NCBI RefSeq assembly: GCF_021044685.1
Contig: NZ_CP088014.1
Location: 5,442,001 to 5,506,000, forward strand
From: Bradyrhizobium daqingense
GTDB taxonomy: Bacteria > Pseudomonadota > Alphaproteobacteria > Rhizobiales > Xanthobacteraceae
Length of the DNA stretch: 64,000 nucleotides
Direction of reading: 5' to 3'
The notes under the pieces are model-generated. The model was not told the origin of the DNA. It worked only from the letters and a program-made list of their open reading frames with translations, and ran no database searches. Below are positions 51,589 through 59,275 of this stretch, piece by piece (within the stretch, counting starts at the first letter, position 1; every line of letters begins with the position of its first letter). Position numbers and translations under genes: made by a program.

Positions 51589-52740
51589 TCACGAAGCCGC
51601 CATCCGCAAGATGTCGTTGTAGGTCGCAAACACCATCAACATCAGCACCAAACCGAGCCCGATTCGGAACCCCATCTCCTGAGTCCGCTCGGACAGAGGC
51701 CGGCCGCGAACCACTTCGGCCGCGTAGAACATCAGGTGGCCGCCATCGAGCAGCGGAATCGGGAACAGGTTCAACAGGCCGATCGATACCGACAGCACCG
51801 CGCACAGGTTGATCACGAACTGGAACCCGGCGCTGGCTGCCTGCCCGGACATCTTCGCGATTCCCAGGACGCCGCTGACCTCGTTGGGATTGCCGTGTCC
51901 AACGAACAACGAGCCCAGGAACTTGAAAGTGCTGGTGATGATAAACCAGACCTGCTCGACACCAATCTTCAGCGCTTCGCCAACCCCAACCGGCGCGGTC
52001 GAGGCCTCGCCGGCCTGCGACTTGTGCTCGATCCCGAGCACGCCGACACGGTGGCGGTTGCCGAAGGGATCCTTGCGTTCGAGTAGCGCGGGCGTCGCCG
52101 TCAGCGACACGATGGCGCTGTCGCGCTTCACCTGGAACGCAAGCGCTGAACCTGCGCTCATTGCAACGATTCGCTGCATGTCGGCGAAGCTCTCGATCGG
52201 CTTGCCGTCGATCTGGACGACGACGTCCCCGACCTTGAAACCGGCCGCCGCCGCCGCGCCGTCCGCAACGACGCCGTCGACCCGCGCGATCGTGCTCGGC
52301 TTGCCGTAGTACAGCGCCATGGCGGCGAAGATCAGCGCGCCCAGGATAAAATTGGCGATTGGTCCGGCTGCGACGATGGCGGCACGGGGACCGACCTTCT
52401 TGTGGTGGAAGCTGCCGGCGCGCTCCTCGGCCGTCATGGACGAAAGGGTCTGCGCCGACGGGGTCGAGGCCTCGCTCTCGTCGCCGAAGAACTTGACGTA
52501 GCCGCCGAGTGGAATCGCGGAGATCTTCCACCGGGTGCCATGGCGGTCGTTGAAGCCGACCAGCTCCGGGCCGAAACCGAGCGAAAAGGTTAACACGCGA
52601 ACGCCTGCCCAGCGCGCGACCAGAAAATGGCCGAGCTCGTGGAAGAACACGACGATGGTCAGGACGAACAGGAAGGGAACCGCGTAACCCAGGAGCCCAT
52701 GGCTCAACGTATTGAAACTATGGACAAAAAAGTCGATCAT
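51589..52740 (-). CDS. rseP: RseP-type site-2 intramembrane zinc metalloprotease
   Basis: 383 residues. Zinc site HELGH (34-38) in helix 1 and the second ligand motif LNLFPIPLLDGGH near the C-terminus are intact. One PDZ domain (about 130-220: RVDGVVADGAAAAAGFKVGD). Cleaves anti-sigma factors within the membrane after an initial periplasmic cut. It is 177 bases upstream of bamA, a common pairing. Confidence 0.96.
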   Translation of the reverse strand: MIDFFVHSFNTLSHGLLGYAVPFLFVLTIVVFFHELGHFLVARWAGVRVLTFSLGFGPELVGFNDRHGTRWKISAIPLGGYVKFFGDESEASTPSAQTLSSMTAEERAGSFHHKKVGPRAAIVAAGPIANFILGALIFAAMALYYGKPSTIARVDGVVADGAAAAAGFKVGDVVVQIDGKPIESFADMQRIVAMSAGSALAFQVKRDSAIVSLTATPALLERKDPFGNRHRVGVLGIEHKSQAGEASTAPVGVGEALKIGVEQVWFIITSTFKFLGSLFVGHGNPNEVSGVLGIAKMSGQAASAGFQFVINLCAVLSVSIGLLNLFPIPLLDGGHLMFYAAEVVRGRPLSERTQEMGFRIGLGLVLMLMVFATYNDILRMAAS

Positions 52741-52784
52741 CGAAGTCCCTCATCCAGCGCCGCAAGGCCCTGGCCCCAAGCCAT

Positions 52785-54008
52785 CTAGGATGCCTTTAAG
52801 GCAATTTGAGGCAATAGGGCGGCAGCTCTATTTCGCGCAACATGGTCAACGGATATTGCATCATCGGCCGATGTCATCGGGGCCTGGTTCCCGCTGCGGA
52901 CCCAGTCGTCCAGCGTCGCCTCGACCAGCCGCGCGATCGCGCCAAAGCGGATCTTGCCGGCGATGAAGGCGGCGACCGCCACCTCGTTGGCTGCGTTATA
53001 GACGGTGGTCGCCCCCTTCCCGGTCCGAAGCGAATCAAAGGCCAGGCGCAGGCCCGGGAAGCGCTCGAAATCGGGCGCCTCGAAGGTCAGCTGGCCGATC
53101 TTGGCCAGATCGAGCTTGGCCGCCGGCCCCTTGATGCGGTCGGGCCAGCCGAGGCAATGCGCGATCGGCGTCCGCATGTCGGGCGCACCGAGCTGCGCCA
53201 TCACCGAACGGTCGGAAAACTCGACCATGCCGTGAATGATCGACTGCGGATGCACCAGGACGTCGATCTCGTCGGGCGAGAGCGCGAACAGATAGGACGC
53301 CTCGATCACCTCGAGCCCCTTGTTCATCATCGAGGCGGAATCGATCGTGATCTTCTGGCCCATGCTCCAGTTCGGATGCTTCAGGGCCTGCTCGAGCGTC
53401 GCCTGCTCGATGTCAGCCGGTTTCCAGGTGCGGAACGGGCCGCCGGACGCCGTGATGATGACGCGGACGAGCTCGTCGCGATTGCCGGAGGCCAACGCCT
53501 GGAACAGCGCATTGTGCTCGGAATCGGCCGGCAGGATACAGGCGCCTGCCTTGGCCGCGCGCTGCATGAAGAAATCGCCGGCGCAGACCAGGCATTCCTT
53601 GTTGGCGAGCGCGACATGCGCACCGCGATCGACCGCCGCCAGCGCCGGCTTCAGTCCGGCTGCGCCGCTCACGGCCGCCATCACCCAGTCGGCCGGACGC
53701 GCACCCGCCTCGATCACCGCGCTTTCGCCGGCGCCGCATTCGGTGCCGGTGCCCGCCAGCGCGGCCTTGAGCTCGCCGAGCTTGGAGCTATCGGCAATCG
53801 CGACGAAACGCGCGGAGAATTCCTTGGCGAGCTTGGCGAGCGCTGCGACATTGCCGTTCGCCGTCAGCGCCTCGACGCGGTAGCGCTCGGGCGAGGCGCG
53901 CAGCAGATCCATCGTGCTGTCGCCGATCGAGCCGGTGGCGCCGAGGACCGTGACGCTGCGAACGCTGGTCGCAGCAAGTTTGTTGTTACGCAATGGGACC
54001 GCGCTCAT
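52785..54008 (-). CDS. dxr: 1-deoxy-D-xylulose 5-phosphate reductoisomerase
   Basis: Second step of the MEP isoprenoid pathway. 407 residues from ATG 54008 (MSAVPLRNNKLAATSVRSVT). NADPH loop VTVLGATGSIGDSTMDLL, metal and substrate residues in ILPADSEHNALFQAL and ITASGGPFRTW, and KITIDSASMMNKGLEVIEA. Supplies precursors for the undecaprenyl chain made by UppS, encoded two genes upstream. 4 bases after cdsA. Confidence 0.97.
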   Translation of the reverse strand: MSAVPLRNNKLAATSVRSVTVLGATGSIGDSTMDLLRASPERYRVEALTANGNVAALAKLAKEFSARFVAIADSSKLGELKAALAGTGTECGAGESAVIEAGARPADWVMAAVSGAAGLKPALAAVDRGAHVALANKECLVCAGDFFMQRAAKAGACILPADSEHNALFQALASGNRDELVRVIITASGGPFRTWKPADIEQATLEQALKHPNWSMGQKITIDSASMMNKGLEVIEASYLFALSPDEIDVLVHPQSIIHGMVEFSDRSVMAQLGAPDMRTPIAHCLGWPDRIKGPAAKLDLAKIGQLTFEAPDFERFPGLRLAFDSLRTGKGATTVYNAANEVAVAAFIAGKIRFGAIARLVEATLDDWVRSGNQAPMTSADDAISVDHVARNRAAALLPQIALKAS

Positions 54009-54012
54009 ATCC

Positions 54013-54855
54013 TCACCAAACCATAAGACCGCTTCCGGCGCTATGCACACCATGGCGGAGAAAGCCGATAATCCATGCCACCAGGATGGCGGCGACAAAA
54101 CCGTCCAGGCGATCCATGAGCCCGCCATGGCCGGGAATTAAGTGACTGGAATCCTTGACACCGAAGCGCCGCTTCACCGCGGATTCGAACAGATCGCCCA
54201 ATGCCGACACGACCGACAAGATGGCGCTGATCAGCAGCAGCGGAATGAGCTTTCCGATCCCGCAAGCGGCAAAGCCGGCGGCAACCGCAAGACTCGCGGC
54301 AAAGCCTCCGAATGCCCCCGCCCAGGTCTTCTTCGGGCTCACGCGCGGCCATAGCTTCGGCCCGCCAATGCTGCGACCGGCGAAATAGCCGCCGATATCG
54401 GTCGCCCATACCACCAGTAGCACGAACATCAGCGCGGAGAAGCCGTTGACGAGATCCTTCCGCACCAGGATCGAAGCCAGCAGCGCCGCCGCGGCATAGG
54501 CGAAGCCGGTCGCCGCCCAGACGAACTTGCCCCGCGCCATCAGCGTCACCACCGCGCCGCCGACGAGGCCGACGATGACGGAGGTTTTCAGCCCGCCGAA
54601 GGCGACGGCGGCTCCCATCATGGCGATGACGATCGTCCCTGCCCCCGTCAACGCGGTCGATGCCGCGCCTACCACCATCAGCCATTCCGCGAACAGCCCA
54701 ATCGATACCAAGGTGACGAGAAGCGCCCACAGCCAGCCACCGGCGTAAGCGATCGCAATGGTCAGCGGCGCCAGCACCAGGGCTGCGAGGACCCGCATCA
54801 CCAGATTGCTCGGGGCAGGCTTTCCGCCCGCCGATGCGGCGTCGGGTTCGCTCAC
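54013..54855 (-). CDS. cdsA: Phosphatidate cytidylyltransferase
   Basis: Makes CDP-diacylglycerol from phosphatidate and CTP. 280 residues, about seven membrane segments. The family signature near the C-terminus is SALGDLFESAVKRRFGVKDS, followed by HLIPGHGGLMDRLDGF. The N-terminus is Ala/Pro-rich and short. Overlaps the uppS stop by 4 bases. Confidence 0.95.
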   Translation of the reverse strand: MSEPDAASAGGKPAPSNLVMRVLAALVLAPLTIAIAYAGGWLWALLVTLVSIGLFAEWLMVVGAASTALTGAGTIVIAMMGAAVAFGGLKTSVIVGLVGGAVVTLMARGKFVWAATGFAYAAAALLASILVRKDLVNGFSALMFVLLVVWATDIGGYFAGRSIGGPKLWPRVSPKKTWAGAFGGFAASLAVAAGFAACGIGKLIPLLLISAILSVVSALGDLFESAVKRRFGVKDSSHLIPGHGGLMDRLDGFVAAILVAWIIGFLRHGVHSAGSGLMVW

Positions 54856-55607
54856 GAGGCGGTTTTCGCGACCAGGCCGCCGAAACGGCGCTCGCGCCTG
54901 GCAAATTCGGCGATCGCGCTTTCCAGCGCGGCCTTGTCGAAATCGGGCCAGTGGATCGGCACGAAGACCAGCTCGCTATAGGCGGCCTGCCACATCAGGA
55001 AGTTGGACAGGCGCTGCTCGCCGCTGGTGCGGATGATGAGATCGGGGTCGGGAATGTCGGGCGCATCGAGATAGGTTCCGAGCGTTTCCGCGTCGATCGT
55101 TTCAGGATCGCGCCTGCCCTCCGCGACCTCGCGCGCCAGCTTCTGGGCCGCTTTCGCGATCTCCTGCCGCGAGCCGTAGTTGAAGGCGACGACGAGCGTG
55201 AGGCGCGTGTTGTCGCGCGTCAGCTCCTCGGCCTCGTTGAGCAGCGCGCAGATGTCGCTCTCCAGCCCTTCGCGCTCGCCGATGATGCGGACCTTGACGC
55301 CGTCGCGATGCAGGCTCGCCAGATCGTTGCGGATGAAGCGCCGGAGCAGGCCGAACAGATCGCCGATCTCGCTCGCCGGCCGCGACCAATTCTCGGAAGA
55401 GAACGAGAAGATGGTGAGATAGCGGATGCCGAGCTCGTGCGAGGCGCGCACCACGCGGCGCAGCGCGTCCACGCCGCGGCGATGCCCTTCCGCACGCGGC
55501 AGACCGCGCGCGGCCGCCCAACGCCCGTTGCCATCCATGATGATGGCGACATGCGCAGGCGCCTCGGACCGATCGGGTCCTTCCGTTGCGGGCGCGGCGT
55601 TGGACAT
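54852..55607 (-). CDS. uppS: Undecaprenyl diphosphate synthase (cis-prenyltransferase)
   Basis: 251 residues. Catalytic Asp in AIIMDGNGRWAAARGLPR, then EGHRRGVDALRRVV, LTIFSFSSENWSRP and the C-terminal DLIIRTSGEQRLSNFLMWQA, followed by YSELVFVPIHWPDF. Makes the C55 carrier lipid for peptidoglycan and O-antigen. Twelve bases after frr. Confidence 0.96.
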   Translation of the reverse strand: MSNAAPATEGPDRSEAPAHVAIIMDGNGRWAAARGLPRAEGHRRGVDALRRVVRASHELGIRYLTIFSFSSENWSRPASEIGDLFGLLRRFIRNDLASLHRDGVKVRIIGEREGLESDICALLNEAEELTRDNTRLTLVVAFNYGSRQEIAKAAQKLAREVAEGRRDPETIDAETLGTYLDAPDIPDPDLIIRTSGEQRLSNFLMWQAAYSELVFVPIHWPDFDKAALESAIAEFARRERRFGGLVAKTAS

Positions 55608-55619
55608 GAAGGCGATGCC

Positions 55620-56183
55620 TTAAACCGTGAGGATTTCTTTTTCCTTGGCAGCCAGCAGCTGGTCGATCTCGGCGATGGTGCCGTCGGTCGCCTTCTGCAC
55701 CTCGTCGGCGTGACGCTTCTGGTCGTCCTCCGACATCTCGTGATTCTTCTCGAGTTTCTTGAGCACGTCGAGACCGTCGCGGCGCACATGGCGCGCGGCG
55801 ACCTTGGCGGCTTCGGCGTATTTGTGCGCGACCTTCACCAGCTCCTTGCGCCGCTCTTCGTTGAGCTCGGGAATGCGCAGGCGCAGCACCTGGCCCTCGG
55901 TCGCGGGAGACAGGCCGAGATTGGAATCGACGATCGCCTTCTCGACGGCCTTGACCATCGACTTGTCCCAGACCTGCACCGAGATCAGGCGCGGCTCCGG
56001 CACGCTGACGGTGGCAAGCTGGTTGAGCGGCATGTGGCTGCCATAGGCGTCGACCTGGACCGGATCGAGCATCGAGGCCGAGGCGCGGCCCGTGCGCAGG
56101 CCGCCAAGCTCGTGCTTGAGCGACTGGACGGCGCCTTGCATGCGGCGCTTCACTTCGTTGAGGTCGAAACTACCCGTGGCCAT
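55620..56183 (-). CDS. frr: Ribosome recycling factor
   Basis: 187 residues from ATG 56183; a GTG directly before it is less likely. The three-helix bundle includes MQGAVQSLKHELGGLRTGRA, ASMLDPVQVDAYGSHMPLNQ, and the LRLRIPELNEERRKELVKVA segment. Splits post-termination ribosomes with EF-G. Sixty-nine bases after pyrH. Confidence 0.97.
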   Translation of the reverse strand: MATGSFDLNEVKRRMQGAVQSLKHELGGLRTGRASASMLDPVQVDAYGSHMPLNQLATVSVPEPRLISVQVWDKSMVKAVEKAIVDSNLGLSPATEGQVLRLRIPELNEERRKELVKVAHKYAEAAKVAARHVRRDGLDVLKKLEKNHEMSEDDQKRHADEVQKATDGTIAEIDQLLAAKEKEILTV

Positions 56184-56252
56184 CACGTTTCTCCTTCAAA
56201 ATCCCGGCGATCTCTCTGCGCCCTCCCTTTTTTGGAGCGCGACGACGAGACA

Positions 56253-56969
56253 TCAGCCGGCGACAATGGTTCCGTGGCCGGTGCCACGCAGAATCGCACC
56301 GATCGACCCCGGCTGCGCGATCGAGAATACGATGATAGGCAGCGACGTCTCGCGGGCAAGCGCGAAGGCGGTCGCATCCATCACCTTGTAGCCGCCCTCG
56401 ATCGCCTGCGAATGCGTCAGGCGGTCGAAACGAGTGGCGGTCGGGTCCTTCTTGGGGTCGGCCGAGTAGACGCCGTCGACATTGGTCGCCTTCAGCACCG
56501 CCTGGGCGCCGATTTCGGCGGCGCGCAGCACCGCGGTCGTGTCGGTGGTGAAGAACGGATTGCCGGTTCCGCCCCCCAGCAGCACGATCCGGCCCTCGGC
56601 GAGGTATTTGTGCGCCGCGGTGCGGGTGAACAGCTCGGAGATCTCCGGCATGACGAAGGCCGACAGCGTGCGCGCCGGCGTGCCCTTGCGCTCGATCGCC
56701 GCCTCCAGCGCGAGGCAGTTCATCATGGTGGCGAGCATGCCCATGGTGTCACCGGTCGGCCGCGACACGCCGCGGGCGGAAACCTCGACGCCGCGCACGA
56801 TGTTGCCGCCACCGATCACGACCGCAACCTCGGTGCCGAGCTTGCGGGCGGCGATCAGATCGTCCGCAACCCGGTCGACGGTCGGCTGGTCGATACCAAA
56901 GCCCTGCTGTCCCGCGAGATATTCGCCGGACAGCTTGATCACGACGCGACGATAGACCGGATCAGTCAT
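56253..56969 (-). CDS. pyrH: UMP kinase
   Basis: 238 residues from ATG 56969, with AAGGAAGG upstream; the frame extends further but the extension is not conserved. Amino-acid-kinase fold: VVIKLSGEYLAGQQGFGID, VVIGGGNIVRG, RPTGDTMGMLATMMNCLALE and LLGGGTGNPFFTTDTTAVLR. Phosphorylates UMP; hexameric and typically GTP-activated and UTP-inhibited. Confidence 0.97.
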   Translation of the reverse strand: MTDPVYRRVVIKLSGEYLAGQQGFGIDQPTVDRVADDLIAARKLGTEVAVVIGGGNIVRGVEVSARGVSRPTGDTMGMLATMMNCLALEAAIERKGTPARTLSAFVMPEISELFTRTAAHKYLAEGRIVLLGGGTGNPFFTTDTTAVLRAAEIGAQAVLKATNVDGVYSADPKKDPTATRFDRLTHSQAIEGGYKVMDATAFALARETSLPIIVFSIAQPGSIGAILRGTGHGTIVAG

Positions 56970-56987
56970 GAGCACCTTCCTTGTCCG

Positions 56988-57008
56988 GGCGCCGCTTCCG
57001 GCGGCGCC
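56988..57008. other. Stem-loop between tsf and pyrH
   Basis: Inverted repeat GGCGCCG / CGGCGCC with a 7-base loop in the 58-base tsf-pyrH gap, placed just ahead of the pyrH ribosome site on the minus strand. It may modulate read-through or pyrH translation. No T-run. Confidence 0.4.
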
Positions 57009-57027
57009 GGAAGGAACGTTCCGGCGC

Positions 57028-57951
57028 TTACTTCTTGCCGCTGGCCGCCGCGACCTCGGCTGCGAAGTCGCTTTCCTGCTTCTCGATTCCCTCGCCGAGA
57101 GCATAGCGCACAAAGCCGGCGATCTTCACGGGGCCGCCGACCTTGCCTTCGGCTTCCTTCACCGCCTGCGCCACCGACTTGCCGGTGTCGTGGATGAAGG
57201 CCTGCTCGAGCAGGCAGACTTCCTTGTAGTAGGTCTTGAGGCCGGACTCGACGATCTTCTCGATCACGTTCTCGGGCTTGCCCTGCTGGCGGTATTTGTC
57301 GGCGAGCACGTCCTTCTCGCGCTTGACCACGGCCGGGTCGAGGCCCGACGGGTCGAGCGCCAGCGGGTTGGCGGCGGCGACATGCATTGCGATCTGGCGA
57401 CCGAGCGCTGCGAGCTCGTCGGCCTTGCCCGGCGATTCCAGCGCCACGATCACGCCCATCTTGCCGGCGCCGTCGATGACGGCTCCGTGGACGTAGTGCG
57501 AGACCACGCCCTGGCTTACCTCGAGCTGGGCGGCCCGGCGCAGCGTCATGTTCTCGCCAATGGTGGCAATCGCATCATTAATCGCGGTTTCGATCGTGAC
57601 GTCGCCGACCTTGGCAGCCTTGATCTTCTCGACATCGGCGCCGACGTCGAACGCGACCTGGGCGATCATCTTGACGAGGCCCTGGAACTGGCCGTTGCGC
57701 GCCACGAAGTCGGTCTCGGAGTTGACCTCGACCACGACGCCCTTGGTGCCCTTGGTCAGCGCGCCGATCAGGCCCTCGGCAGCGACTCGGCCAGACTTCT
57801 TGGCGGCCTTCGACAGGCCCTTCTTGCGCAGCCAGTCCTGCGCCGCTTCCATGTTGCCGTCGTTTTCGGTGAGCGCGGCCTTGCAGTCCATCATGCCCGC
57901 GCCGGTCGACTCGCGCAGGTCCTTGACCATCGCAGCAGTGATCGTTGCCAT
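57028..57951 (-). CDS. tsf: Elongation factor Ts
   Basis: 307 residues. N-terminal UBA-like domain with VKDLRESTGAGMMDCKAALT and NDGNMEAAQDWLRKKGLSKA, followed by the core (EVNSETDFVARNGQF, the TDF motif contacting EF-Tu). Nucleotide exchange factor for EF-Tu. 133 bases after rpsB, with a hairpin in between. Confidence 0.97.
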   Translation of the reverse strand: MATITAAMVKDLRESTGAGMMDCKAALTENDGNMEAAQDWLRKKGLSKAAKKSGRVAAEGLIGALTKGTKGVVVEVNSETDFVARNGQFQGLVKMIAQVAFDVGADVEKIKAAKVGDVTIETAINDAIATIGENMTLRRAAQLEVSQGVVSHYVHGAVIDGAGKMGVIVALESPGKADELAALGRQIAMHVAAANPLALDPSGLDPAVVKREKDVLADKYRQQGKPENVIEKIVESGLKTYYKEVCLLEQAFIHDTGKSVAQAVKEAEGKVGGPVKIAGFVRYALGEGIEKQESDFAAEVAAASGKK

Positions 57952-58045
57952 CGTTGAATATCCTTTGTGCCTGCCGGTTTGCCGCGACGCGGCATCGAAG
58001 CGCCCCGCCGCGGTCCATCTCAGGAATTCGCGTCAACTGAAGTGG

Positions 58046-58066
58046 TGGCCGGATCCTATCCGGCCA
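58046..58066. terminator. Stem-loop (possible attenuator) between rpsB and tsf
   Basis: Perfect 9-bp inverted repeat TGGCCGGAT / ATCCGGCCA with a 3-base loop, 18 bases after the rpsB stop on the minus strand. A partial terminator between rpsB and tsf is known in E. coli, so a similar role is plausible. It lacks a T-run. Confidence 0.5.
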
Positions 58067-58084
58067 ACCCATCGCTCTTTTTGA

Positions 58085-59080
58085 CTATTCCGCTTCCGCG
58101 GTCAGCGCCTTGGCCTTGGCCACCCAGGCGTCCGCACGGCTCGGCAGACCGACTTCTTCGCCGATCGTGTGCGCGGTGTCGTGGTCGAGCTCGGCGAGCT
58201 GCCAATAGTGGAAGATGCCGAGGTCGTTGAACTTCTTCTCGATCGCACCCGACACGCCCGGCAACTTCTTGAGGTCGTCGGCGGTGCCGCGAGGACCCGC
58301 AAGGCCCTGGAAACCGCTCGAGGATGCAGCCGGCAGCTCTTCGGCGAGCGGCTTGGCCGACGCGCCGATATCGATGCCCGAATCGCCCTGGGCGCGCGAG
58401 ATGCCGTCGATCGCCGCACGCGCGATCAAGTCGCAATAAAGCGAGATGGCGCGGCCGGCGTCGTCATTGCCCGGCACCACATAGGTGATGCCCTTGGGAT
58501 CCGAATTCGTATCGACGATCGCGGCGACCGGGATGTTGAGGCGCTGGGCCTCCTGGATCGCGATGTCTTCCTTGTTGGTGTCGATCACGAAGATCAGGTC
58601 GGGCAGACCGCCCATGTCCTTGATGCCGCCGAGCGAGCGATCGAGCTTGTCGCGCTCGCGCTGAAGCGTCAGACGCTCCTTCTTCGTGTAGGAATTGGCT
58701 TCGCCGCCCGAGAGCACGTCGTCGAGATGACGCAGGCGCTTGATCGAGGCCGAGATGGTCTTCCAGTTGGTCAGCGTGCCGCCGAGCCAGCGCGAATTGA
58801 CGAAGTACTGCGCGCAGCGCTTGGCCGCATCGGCAACGCCGTCCTGCGCCTGGCGCTTGGTGCCGACGAACAGGATGCGGCCGCCCTTGGCAACCGTGTC
58901 GCTGACGGCCTGAAGGGCCTGGTGCAGCATCGGCACGGTCTGGGCGAGGTCGACGATGTGGATGTTGTTGCGGGTACCGAAAATGAACGGAGCCATTTTC
59001 GGATTCCAGCGGTGGGACTGGTGACCAAAGTGAACGCCAGCTTCGAGCAGCTGACGCATGGTGAAATCGGGTAGCGCCAT
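58085..59080 (-). CDS. rpsB: 30S ribosomal protein S2 with C-terminal helix-hairpin-helix-like extension
   Basis: 331 residues from ATG 59080 (MALPDFTMRQLLEAGVHFGH). The S2 core (about 1-240) has HRWNPKMAPFIFGTRNNIHI, VNSRWLGGTLTNWKTI and PVAAIVDTNSDP. The last roughly 62 residues (from LKKLPGVSGAIEKKFNDLGI) form a helix-hairpin-helix-like domain, as seen in S2 of several Rhizobiales, making it about 80 residues longer than E. coli S2. First gene of the rpsB-tsf-pyrH-frr block. Confidence 0.96.
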   Translation of the reverse strand: MALPDFTMRQLLEAGVHFGHQSHRWNPKMAPFIFGTRNNIHIVDLAQTVPMLHQALQAVSDTVAKGGRILFVGTKRQAQDGVADAAKRCAQYFVNSRWLGGTLTNWKTISASIKRLRHLDDVLSGGEANSYTKKERLTLQRERDKLDRSLGGIKDMGGLPDLIFVIDTNKEDIAIQEAQRLNIPVAAIVDTNSDPKGITYVVPGNDDAGRAISLYCDLIARAAIDGISRAQGDSGIDIGASAKPLAEELPAASSSGFQGLAGPRGTADDLKKLPGVSGAIEKKFNDLGIFHYWQLAELDHDTAHTIGEEVGLPSRADAWVAKAKALTAEAE

Positions 59081-59184
59081 CGTTCTAATTCTCCGGTTGG
59101 TTCCTCCGGAAACGTGTGAGCAAAACGGAGCGTTCTCGCCCCGGTTGCCACCGGACGGCCTTGTGAGCCATGTTTCCGTGTGAG

Positions 59185-59221
59185 ATGGCGCGCTATATAG
59201 CGCCATTTCGGCCAGAAGCAA
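59185..59221 (-). promoter_or_regulatory. Probable rpsB promoter with palindromic -10 region
   Basis: On the minus strand, TTGCTT (59221-59216) is followed after 16 bases by TATATA (59199-59194). The -10 lies in the 14-base palindrome GCGCTATATAGCGC and within the larger inverted repeat ATGGCGC-N8-GCGCCAT (59185-59206). The start would be near 59187, giving a leader of roughly 107 bases, room for the S2 autoregulation known in other bacteria. Confidence 0.55.
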
Positions 59222-59275
59222 GGAAATAAGGGGCCCTTCCCGGGCACCCGGAAGCTTTCGTCGCTTGCCGGCGCC

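Noticed and set aside
54834..57197. A 787-codon plus-strand open frame across uppS, frr and pyrH
   Set aside because: Covers three well-supported minus-strand genes and has no family features; a codon-bias shadow.
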